A stretch of 52,638 bases of DNA. It comes from Bacteroidota bacterium. GTDB lineage: Bacteria; Bacteroidota; Bacteroidia; Sphingobacteriales; Sphingobacteriaceae. The stretch is taken from positions 1 through 52,638 of the forward strand of contig JAFDZM010000017.1 of the NCBI GenBank assembly GCA_018266915.1, read 5' to 3'. This document shows, one piece after another, positions 35,252 to 41,859 of the stretch. The first letter of the stretch is position 1. The number at the start of each line of letters is the position of its first letter. The notes beneath the pieces are model-generated. The model searched no databases. It saw only the letters and a list, made by a program, of their open reading frames with translations, and was not told the DNA's origin. The translations under genes and the position numbers were made by a program.

Positions 35252-35530
35252 TTAAACTTGATTGTTGCCGTGCTCATCGGATGGGAATTGATCGTTCAAC
35301 AATTGCTTTAATTCAGCGTCGTGATAAATAAAGCTTACCAGTTGGGGTAAGTTGGCAAACCCTTTATCCTGTAATTGTTGAAGATCAATCCCTTTTTCCG
35401 AAAGTGAAGTGTAAAGCCAGTCATGAAGCTCCTGCTGGAACTGATCGTAGGGGATTTGAGCAAAACGTTCCATTATCCCGGTAAGAGTACCGAAATCAGG
35501 CGTGCTTTTTTGTGGCTTTAAGTCATCCAT
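35252..35530 (-). CDS. 92-aa cytoplasmic protein of unknown function upstream of susC
   Basis: The 92 residues (MDDLKPQKSTPDFGTLTGIMERFAQ...) are acidic and mainly helical, with no signal peptide or membrane segment. The gene is 140 bases upstream of susC on the same strand, and the gap contains a run of short repeats of the CAGCGCCGC type, so a separate promoter for susC is possible. It does not look like an anti-sigma factor. I recognise no family. It may be the leader of the susC operon or an independent small gene. Confidence 0.5.
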   Translation of the reverse strand: MDDLKPQKSTPDFGTLTGIMERFAQIPYDQFQQELHDWLYTSLSEKGIDLQQLQDKGFANLPQLVSFIYHDAELKQLLNDQFPSDEHGNNQV

Positions 35531-35650
35531 TACAATGAATTTTTTATCATCAGTAAGGAGTCTGCGGAAGGGATGAACTGTTAGAATACTACAGGCATGG
35601 GTCCCAACTTATTGTTCACGGAGGGTTGACACGCCCTAGAGCACAAACAA

Positions 35651-35690
35651 GAAGGGATACCCATACCGGTAGTATGGGCATTCCAGCTTC
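35651..35690. ncRNA. long structured stem-loop between two divergent genes
   Basis: The 40 bases fold into an extended hairpin: GAA (35651-35653) with TTC (35688-35690), GGGAT (35654-35658) with ATTCC (35680-35684, one G-T pair), and CCCATAC (35660-35666) with GTATGGG (35672-35678) around a CGGTA loop. It is in the 370-base gap between the 92-aa gene (minus) and the XRE gene (plus), which otherwise holds no convincing gene. It could be part of a small RNA, a leader structure or a mobile-element scar. No T-run follows, so it is not a plain terminator. Confidence 0.35.
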
Positions 35691-35829
35691 TCATCTTGGG
35701 CTCGTTTTTGAAAGTGTCAATTTCCGTGAGCAAGACTCAAAGCGAATGCTTCAATTTTTTCGAAGTATCCGCAAAAATAACATAAGTGACTGTATCACCT
35801 ATGCGTTTATTTGGCTTTTTTCTAATTAT

Positions 35830-35871
35830 CAAATATAGCAAATATTTGTATAAATAGGAAAAATTCTTCCT
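35830..35871. promoter_or_regulatory. candidate operator of the XRE regulator
   Basis: Directly before the XRE gene there are two CAAATAT words (35830-35836 and 35839-35845), the second in a palindrome CAAATATTTG (35839-35848), and a further inverted repeat AGGAA (35856-35860)/TTCCT (35867-35871). Such sites at a regulator's own start commonly serve autoregulation. No good TAnnTTTG element was seen. Confidence 0.35.
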
Positions 35872-35904
35872 ACTTTATTAATGCTCATTGCAGTCATTTT
35901 GAGC

Positions 35905-36183
35905 ATGAGTAGTCAGTATCGGGATCAAAACTTTATAGATCAAGTTTGTAAGAAAATTGTTGAAATAAGGAAGGCAAAAGGAATCGTTCAAGAAGATTTG
36001 GTTGAAAGGACTGGTTTTGATATTAGGCAAATAGGAAATATAGAACGAGGAATAAGCAATACGTCTATTAGTAATCTTGCGGCGATTGCCAAAGCATTAG
36101 AAGTTCATCCAAGAGAGTTGTTAGAATTTGATTTTGAGATTCCAAAATACCCACCATTACGAAGGGACAGGAAAGGCAAATAG
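35905..36183 (+). CDS. XRE-family helix-turn-helix regulator
   Basis: I favour ATG 35905 (MSSQYRDQNFIDQVCKK), giving 92 residues; the frame also opens at 35881 but adds only MLIAVILS. The domain is a classical HTH_3: KIVEIRKAKGIVQEDLVERTGFDIRQIGNIERGISNTSISNLAAIAKALEVHPRELL, with the two recognition helices around residues 30-52. It is a likely repressor. It is convergent with the abortive-infection-like gene downstream (end 36183, stop of that gene 36222). It may control a neighbour or be a remnant regulator of a lost module. Confidence 0.85.
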   Translation: MSSQYRDQNFIDQVCKKIVEIRKAKGIVQEDLVERTGFDIRQIGNIERGISNTSISNLAAIAKALEVHPRELLEFDFEIPKYPPLRRDRKGK

Positions 36184-36221
36184 AAAACGCATGTCTACAT
36201 GTGCTACATGACCAATCGAAA

Positions 36222-37211
36222 TTAAAAATGTGTGGTGTTCATAAACTCCCGATTTTTAAGATCTTTTTTGATCGTTTCTCTATCGTAGTTTTTTAACCTG
36301 AAGTTTTTGATTGATTCTATAGACCTAACTAATTTATGTTCGGTCGAAAATAACATGTCGAATTTTTCACCTTGGCTTTCTTTGAAAGTAATATAAGCCT
36401 CAATCATGATTATGAAATTTTCGGATGCATGTAAAAAATCTTCACCGATATTTTTAAAGAACAGTGACTTCAATTCATTGAGTTCGACCGGGGGAATATC
36501 TTCTTTAATTAAAACCGTTCTAACGATATCGCTATGCGTGTTCAATGTACTGTAAATATGGCTTAGTTCTTTTAGGTTAAGTTCAATAAATCCAAAAGTC
36601 TGACCGAGGAAACCAATAGTTGCAGTGTCTTCATTTTTCTGATCTTTGGGGATGTCGATTATACTGTCCATTCTAATTCTGATCAGGTTCAATGCTTCAC
36701 TGCCTTTATAAACTCTTTTTGCTTTTGTATCAGGGTCATTTTCAATATCTTTTAATTCAAACAATGCTGTTTGGCTGTTAAAAAATTCGAGCTGTTTGTA
36801 TAAAATATCGGTAATTCGTGAGGTCTCGAATTGTTTGCGACTTTCTATTAACTCTTTGGATTGTAAACGCAAGGTAGCATAAAATAATAAAGCCCCAGTG
36901 AGTGACCAGATAGCGCCTACTGTTCCACCAATAAAGTCGCCAACCTGACCGGTATCTTCTACGTTTACATTATTCCCCTTTATGGTATACTTATTGGAAA
37001 GCTTGACGAGGTAAACGATAAAGATAACAAGCCCAATCGTCATCGAGATCAGAGCTAGCCAAATAAACAAGCTGATAATGAATTTTTCCCAATTCGGCCT
37101 AAATTTCCTGATTCTGTTCTTGACGTCGAAGTACCAAAATTTGATTCTTGTTTTTAGAGAAGCTCCCGACATATCAAACGGGTCTGTTGTGGGGTTAATT
37201 TCGTCTTGCAT
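36222..37211 (-). CDS. membrane protein resembling putative phage abortive-infection proteins (putAbiC-like)
   Basis: The 329 residues have two membrane helices (about 46-72 and 97-115). The segment GDFIGGTVGAIWSLTGALLFYATLRLQSKELIESRKQFETSR (about 91-131) matches the hallmark of the putative AbiC group (PF16872), where a G-D-F-x-G-G turn precedes a second helix and an E/R-rich coil. The soluble C-terminal domain is alpha-helical. Related proteins are suspected to stop phage growth by acting at the membrane. It lies near the defence cluster beginning at 40461. The family match is by eye and the function is inferred. Confidence 0.6.
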   Translation of the reverse strand: MQDEINPTTDPFDMSGASLKTRIKFWYFDVKNRIRKFRPNWEKFIISLFIWLALISMTIGLVIFIVYLVKLSNKYTIKGNNVNVEDTGQVGDFIGGTVGAIWSLTGALLFYATLRLQSKELIESRKQFETSRITDILYKQLEFFNSQTALFELKDIENDPDTKAKRVYKGSEALNLIRIRMDSIIDIPKDQKNEDTATIGFLGQTFGFIELNLKELSHIYSTLNTHSDIVRTVLIKEDIPPVELNELKSLFFKNIGEDFLHASENFIIMIEAYITFKESQGEKFDMLFSTEHKLVRSIESIKNFRLKNYDRETIKKDLKNREFMNTTHF

Positions 37212-37947
37212 GTTTTGAAAAGGAAGGCTTTAACGGGTGACGGATAAATATATCAATAATTGACAATCGGTGTGAGCCAAAAATCGAATATCGTATTCTT
37301 TGTGGTCGTCAGTCGAATTTTTAAGCCATTAAAGCAATTTTTGCAGAATAATCTGATTACTCCTATCTGATTAATTATTGGTGGCGATCCCTGCGGCCGG
37401 GCTCTCCGCTGTATCTGCTATGCAGGATGTCGCTGCGATCCCTATCGCAATAAATCATTCAACATTTTGCTACCGCAAAACAGGCTAAAACTTTATATGA
37501 AGCCCCGGTGAGCTCGGTCTATTCCTATAAATTTCAATCATGCGACTGTTGTTATTCACGGGTACGCTTTATTTTCACTCATGTTCAAAACAAGCGCTTT
37601 CCTCAGCGCAAAAGCCTCGCCATTCAGCCTATAGGCGTGAATGCCTCTGCACTTGCGATACACAAATAATAGTTTGCTTTTTAACAGCTGTTCCCAAAAG
37701 AAGGAGAAAAAGGAAAACAAGTTGGGCACTGTTAAGTGGGATTGCCAATAGTTTCAAAAAGACTACGGCATAAACGGCTGCCTCCCCAAAGGGTCCCCTC
37801 CAATTATTCCGTTTCCTTTTTGTCGCGTTTTCGTGCCCGGTCATTTGCTTTCTTTTTCTCCTTTTTCTTTTGGAAAAAGCTTTTACGGGAAAGGGGCGAA
37901 AGAGAAAAGAGTTAACAAAAATTTTTAAACCATTAATTCTTTTTAAA
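37212..37947. other. 736-base gap without a convincing gene
   Basis: The gap contains a GC-rich portion around 37380-37450 with an inverted repeat (TGCGAT 37434-37439/ATCGCA 37444-37449) and, from about 37670 to 37920, a run of A/G-rich and T/C-rich tracts. Short frames exist here (for example 37540-37773, +) but they are basic and low-complexity. The promoter for the next operon must be in this stretch. From memory, similar sequence recurs in other Bacteroidota conjugative elements, which I could not verify. Confidence 0.4.
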
Positions 37948-38544
37948 ATGAAAACCGCAGAAAAAAATGCAAAAAAGGTAGCAGCTACCACAGCACCCGC
38001 AAAAAATGAAGTGCGCACTGAGAACCGCCCAAGCATTCCCGGCAAAGACAAAAACGATGAAACACCTAAAGATCAAATTCCTGCCGAGGCTTCGGAAGCT
38101 AAGGCAGAACAGGTTGCCCAAGCCGCGCCCGTTCCAGCCGCTACAGTGGATCACGAACCCGATAACGCTGAACCCCAACTTGGCAAAGAGGAAGTAAAAC
38201 AGGAAGAACCTAAAGCAGAGATCAACTATATCAAACCTGTTATGAACCTTGAACAGACTTTGAAAAGCGTTGATGGGCTGCACCGCCTGTCTATTCAACG
38301 TTTGGCGCTCATAGGTCGCATTAACACACTGGAAGCCTTTGAAGTGAAACTGATCGAGGAAAACGATCAATTGGAAAGCAACCCATACATGGGGTGCAAA
38401 CTGACGATTAAAGACGATAAGGGCCGGGAATTTACAACGAATACACCCAACCTGATCCGTATGGTAACCCAGTTTATTTTCGATGCCTGCCATGAAAAAC
38501 TGGCCGAGATTGAATCCAACATTGTATTCCCTCAAACCAATTGA
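37948..38544 (+). CDS. ICE/plasmid accessory protein with low-complexity N-terminus
   Basis: ATG 37948 (MKTAEKNAKKVAATT) gives 198 residues; the frame opens earlier at 37870 but the extra part is basic and unlikely. Residues about 1-95 are Ala/Pro/Glu/Lys-rich and look disordered. The C-terminal domain (about 98-198: NLEQTLKSVDGLHRLSIQRLALIGRI...KLTIKDDKGREFTTNTPNLIRMVTQFI) is a compact conserved unit that I associate with Bacteroidota mobile elements carrying DUF932 genes. It is followed by a hairpin with a T-run and then three more genes of the same strand. No function is known to me. Confidence 0.7.
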   Translation: MKTAEKNAKKVAATTAPAKNEVRTENRPSIPGKDKNDETPKDQIPAEASEAKAEQVAQAAPVPAATVDHEPDNAEPQLGKEEVKQEEPKAEINYIKPVMNLEQTLKSVDGLHRLSIQRLALIGRINTLEAFEVKLIEENDQLESNPYMGCKLTIKDDKGREFTTNTPNLIRMVTQFIFDACHEKLAEIESNIVFPQTN

Positions 38545-38552
38545 TTAAGCAT

Positions 38553-38579
38553 GCTCCCGGCATAAGTCGGGAGCACTTT
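38553..38579 (+). terminator. terminator or attenuator after the accessory gene
   Basis: GCTCCCG (38553-38559) pairs with CGGGAGC (38568-38574) over an 8-base loop, followed by ACTTTTT. It lies 8 bases after the stop codon at 38544 and 29 bases before the next ATG (38609) on the same strand, so it may only partly stop transcription. Confidence 0.7.
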
Positions 38580-38608
38580 TTATGATTTCACCAAAAAAAG
38601 GAATTAAG

Positions 38609-38737
38609 ATGTACGAGCTATTTGTCGAACTGTTAGACCAGCTTTTTTGGGACGGCTACGCCGAACAGCTGGCAAAAGACAACCCCGCAGTATTTCAGAT
38701 GGAACTGGCGGAATTTATGAACCTCTATAGCGATTAA
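38609..38737 (+). CDS. 42-aa acidic protein
   Basis: ATG 38609 preceded by AAGGAA (good ribosome-binding site, 38599-38604) opens 42 codons: MYELFVELLDQLFWDGYAEQL... ending NLYSD. It is acidic and amphipathic. The next small gene starts 6 bases after its stop, and DUF932 follows, so these appear to be one operon. Size, spacing and the ribosome-binding site support a real gene. I do not recognise it. Confidence 0.55.
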   Translation: MYELFVELLDQLFWDGYAEQLAKDNPAVFQMELAEFMNLYSD

Positions 38738-38743
38738 TCAGAT

Positions 38744-38911
38744 ATGTACAACACAGTTTATCTGCTGGTTGAGGCAATTATCCAGACCAGCCACAAAACG
38801 GCGCAGGAGGCTATATCCGAAATACAGGAAACGGCGACCTGCACAATTACAGACACCAAAAAGGTAAAAATCAAGGAACTAAAGTTTATGGACTACAAAT
38901 TAAAATCTTAA
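38744..38911 (+). CDS. 55-aa protein upstream of the DUF932 gene
   Basis: ATG 38744 opens 55 codons (MYNTVYLLVEAIIQTSHKTAQEAI...) ending MDYKLKS. It is helical with a threonine/lysine-rich strand region. It lies 6 bases after the 42-aa gene and 4 bases before the DUF932 gene, which supports a shared transcript and probably coupled translation. I do not recognise the family. Confidence 0.55.
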   Translation: MYNTVYLLVEAIIQTSHKTAQEAISEIQETATCTITDTKKVKIKELKFMDYKLKS

Positions 38912-38915
38912 GACA

Positions 38916-39986
38916 ATGGCACACAATATAAATTTCAATGAAAAGACAGGCAAACACAGCTTTGTGAGCGTAAAGCAAAAAGCCTGGCACGGTTTGGGAC
39001 AAATCGTTGACCGTTATCCGACAAGCAGCGAAGCAATAGAATTTGCCGGACTGGATTATATAGTAGAAAAGCGACCGCTTTTTACCTATGATACCGAAAA
39101 TTACACAGGCGACCCAGATGCGGACATCATAATCCCGGAAATAGCAGTTCCCAATTATTTTGCCACGATTCGGACAGACACCGAAGATGTCTTGGGCGTT
39201 GTCGGTAATGATTATGAAGTGGTGCAAAACCGGGATGCGTTTACATTTTTTGATGCCATCGTAGATGGTGGTGATGGTATTATCTATGAAACCTGTGGCG
39301 CGTTGGGTAAGGGTGAGCGGATATTTATCACGGCCAAGTTGCCCGGATATATTCGAGTAGGCAATGACGATCTTATAGAAAAGTATATATTTCTCACCAC
39401 CTCCCATGACGGTTTCGGGAGCATAATTGCAGCATTTACTCCGATTCGTGTAGTTTGCAATAACACCCTTAACGCCGCCCTGCGTAATATGAACAATTCC
39501 GTTAAAATACGTCATACACAAAGCGCAAAGGAAAGGCTCTTGCAGGCTCATCAGGTTATGGGTATTTCCAACAGTATGACGGGGCAGCTTACCGAAATTT
39601 TTAATCGTTGGGCTCAGGTCCGCATAACTGACAAGGAAGTTTTGAAACTGGTGCAACAGGCTATGGCCCCAAGCAAAGAGGTATTGGAAAAGGTACTGAA
39701 CGAAGAAAATATAGACGAGTATTCGAGACGTTTTTTGAATACCGTTGAACGGGTTTGTAATTACGCATTCAGCAATGAAACCCAGCAGATGCCAACCACA
39801 AAAGGTACCCTGTTTGGTGTATATAATGCTATTACCGGATACTTCCAAAATGTGATGTCCTACAAAGATGATGAAGCAAAATTGAAGTCGGTACTTTTTG
39901 GCAATGGACTGAATAAAACACAAGCAGCATTTAACTTGTGCAGCCTCCTTGAAAAACACGGCACAGATGCGTTTATAGTTAATTAA
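38916..39986 (+). CDS. DUF932-domain phage/plasmid-like protein (TIGR03299 type)
   Basis: The 356 residues contain the DUF932 signature: KQKAWHGLGQIVDRYPTSSEAIEFAGLDY at the start, LGVVGNDYEVVQNRDAFTFFDAIV, ERIFITAKLPGYIRVGNDDLIEKYIFLTTSHDGFGSI and TPIRVVCNNTLNAAL. Such proteins are widespread on plasmids, phages and conjugative elements. Their role is unknown; anti-restriction or replication-linked roles have been suggested. The gene ends with a strong terminator. The long minus-strand frame opposite it is a shadow. Confidence 0.88.
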   Translation: MAHNINFNEKTGKHSFVSVKQKAWHGLGQIVDRYPTSSEAIEFAGLDYIVEKRPLFTYDTENYTGDPDADIIIPEIAVPNYFATIRTDTEDVLGVVGNDYEVVQNRDAFTFFDAIVDGGDGIIYETCGALGKGERIFITAKLPGYIRVGNDDLIEKYIFLTTSHDGFGSIIAAFTPIRVVCNNTLNAALRNMNNSVKIRHTQSAKERLLQAHQVMGISNSMTGQLTEIFNRWAQVRITDKEVLKLVQQAMAPSKEVLEKVLNEENIDEYSRRFLNTVERVCNYAFSNETQQMPTTKGTLFGVYNAITGYFQNVMSYKDDEAKLKSVLFGNGLNKTQAAFNLCSLLEKHGTDAFIVN

Positions 39987-39990
39987 CGTG

Positions 39991-40013
39991 AAGGGGCGAA
40001 AGCCCCTTTTTTC
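39991..40013 (+). terminator. rho-independent terminator after the DUF932 gene
   Basis: AAGGGGC (39991-39997) and GCCCCTT (40002-40008) form a stem with a GAAA loop, followed by a TTTTTC run. It lies 5 bases after the DUF932 stop at 39986 and before the next gene at 40037. Confidence 0.9.
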
Positions 40014-40036
40014 AAAATAATTGATAAGTTTGTTTT

Positions 40037-40291
40037 ATGGAAAATCAGATAATTCCCACAAAAGCCGGCCAAATTTGCACTAAGGAAAACGACACTACGG
40101 GAGACGTTTATATCATAACTGAAGATCCTCTTTTGATTGACGATAATGAAGAAATAACGGTTGTTCGTTTAGGCGACTTGCAGCGTAATGTTAATGACCC
40201 CTCGAAAGCTCCCCGCAAAAAGGTCGTTAAGCGCATTCTCAGTGTGGTCGGTGAAGACCTCGAAGATTATATTGACTCATTTAACAAGTAA
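40037..40291 (+). CDS. 84-aa acidic protein of unknown function
   Basis: The 84 residues (MENQIIPTKAGQICTKENDTTGDVYIITEDP...) are acidic and beta-rich at the start, with a basic patch (APRKKVVKRI) and a helical acidic end. It has its own start after the terminator. A short gap with a strong inverted repeat follows before the defence cluster. I recognise no family; it is probably the last member of the accessory gene group. Confidence 0.6.
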   Translation: MENQIIPTKAGQICTKENDTTGDVYIITEDPLLIDDNEEITVVRLGDLQRNVNDPSKAPRKKVVKRILSVVGEDLEDYIDSFNK

Positions 40292-40342
40292 TCAGATAGC
40301 TTGTAATTCCGGGCGTCATTATGATTAGTCATTGAGGCCCGG

Positions 40343-40372
40343 GCTACTTTTCTTTACACAAAGAAAAGTAGC
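40343..40372. repeat. perfect inverted repeat at the boundary of the defence cluster
   Basis: GCTACTTTTCTTT (40343-40355) and its exact complement AAAGAAAAGTAGC (40360-40372) are separated by ACAC. It lies in the 169-base gap between the small accessory gene and the DUF262 gene. From memory this type of element recurs in Sphingobacteriaceae genomes as a dispersed palindrome. It marks the junction between ICE backbone and the nuclease/helicase cargo and may stop transcription entering from either side. Confidence 0.7.
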
Positions 40373-40460
40373 AAAAGAAACCTAGCCCTACTATTCGCAT
40401 ATTCCTGCTCCTCCTGGATTGCCAAAAAATATTTAATATTGACAACCAGACCTGAAATTC

Positions 40461-41817
40461 ATGAAAACATTTTCCATTGAGGCAAATTCATTTGTTATTA
40501 AATCGTCCAAAGGCAAAAAATATAAATCATTGCTGGAAGATGGTATCACCTACCATATCCCTATTTTTCAAAGAACATATGCCTGGACGGGAAAAGAGAT
40601 AGCTAAGCTGCTCGCTGACTTGTTCTTGTCATTTTGGGATCTTGATGGCAAAGACGAACCTGAGCCCATGTTTATTGGAACGATGCAGCTGTCAGAATTG
40701 AAAGATGAACAGGGGAAAAAATCCTTTTATGATGTGGTCGATGGACAGCAACGTTTGACCACCTTGCTCATATTATTGAAGTATTTCAATCTAATGCATC
40801 CTGGTTGTTTGGAGCCATATGGTATAACTTTGGATTGGCTCCGAACGTCTGTAAGCAACGGTATCCAGCAAAAACAATTGGAAGAAATGTTGAATGTCGC
40901 GACTTTGGAAGACATTGATCAGAACCACATAAATCCCTTTATCAGAAACCTGTCCCGAACATTTCCGTAACCTGAATGGTGCTGCGCTATCCTGTCAAGA
41001 TCTTCACCTGATCATCGATACGATGATACACCGGGACGAAGCCGCGTACCCCACAGTAGAAGATGCTTGCGTTGTGTCCTTTATCGAAAGGTCCCGCTAC
41101 AGTAAATTCGGTGTCTTCATTTACATGTTCCTTTACAAGTATTCGCAGCAAGAGGATAGTTGGGAAATGGTCTTTCCATTTCTAAGAAACATGAGCCGCA
41201 TCTATTGGATTTTTAGTATTATTTTCCAAAGACGCGTGTACCACTTGGACAGCTGGTCTTATGAATGCATGGACTATTTGATGGACCGGCCCTATCCTGA
41301 ATTAATGGATTTTATAAGACTCAAGTTCGCAGGAACAGATCAATATGAACGGAATTTAAAAGCTGAGGTAACCCGTTATTTGACGGGCCCTGTTACAGCC
41401 AACTATAAGACGAAGACTTTGATCTGTAGGATGTCTGCAATGCTGGATGAAAATTACATATCAAACTCAGCTGAGTTAGAGACAGCAGTCACGCAACGTC
41501 TTTTCGGCGATGTTTTTGATGTCGAACATATTCAATCCTATCAAGACAAGAACGTGGCAGAACGTGAAGCTATCCTGGCTGCCTGGGGAGGCGAAATTAA
41601 TGCTATTGGAAATTTAGTGGCCATTGAAAGCAGCATTAACCGGTCCATGCGCAATGACGAATACGCTGACAAGCGCTTAGCCTATCAAAGCAGTTTGTTT
41701 CCCTCCGTCGCCAAAATATTAGTGGATTATCCCACCCTGGGATTGGATTTTGCAGTTGCGAGAAAAGGCCTCGAGATAGAAAAAATAATTAATTATATCT
41801 TTGAGAACGTTGAATGA
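40461..41817 (+). pseudogene. DUF262/DUF1524 (GmrSD-like) protein gene with a frameshift
   Basis: The first frame (40461-40970) has the DUF262 motifs IPIFQRTYAW (residues about 33-42) and DGQQRLTTLL (94-103). The second frame runs to 41817 and carries a DUF1524-type end: DVEHIQSY followed by NAIGNLVAIESSINRSM. The first frame ends at a TAA at 40968 while the reading continues in the +1 frame (HFRNLNGAAL...), and the other frame has a stop at 40930-40932, so the shift must lie in 40933-40967. One extra T in the ATTTCC stretch near 40961-40964 would restore a single protein of about 452 residues. GmrSD-like proteins are modification-dependent restriction nucleases. The shift could be a real inactivation, programmed, or a sequence error. 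Confidence 0.75.
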
Positions 41818-41859
41818 GAATTCATTTAACTTGCAACTTAAACCCTTATTATAAAATCA

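Noticed and set aside
37540..37773. 77-codon plus-strand frame
   Set aside because: It is basic and low-complexity, with no ribosome-binding site and no likely domain; probably non-coding sequence.
37933..38535. 200-codon minus-strand frame opposite the accessory gene
   Set aside because: It is a Phe/Cys-rich shadow of a Lys/Glu-rich protein.
38886..39959. Long minus-strand frame (357 codons) opposite the DUF932 gene
   Set aside because: It mirrors the DUF932 codons, is rich in Cys/Phe/Ile and has no recognisable domain.
40930..40970. Programmed +1 frameshift in the DUF262 gene as the main explanation
   Set aside because: The CCG-TAA context is not a known slippery site; a one-base change is simpler.
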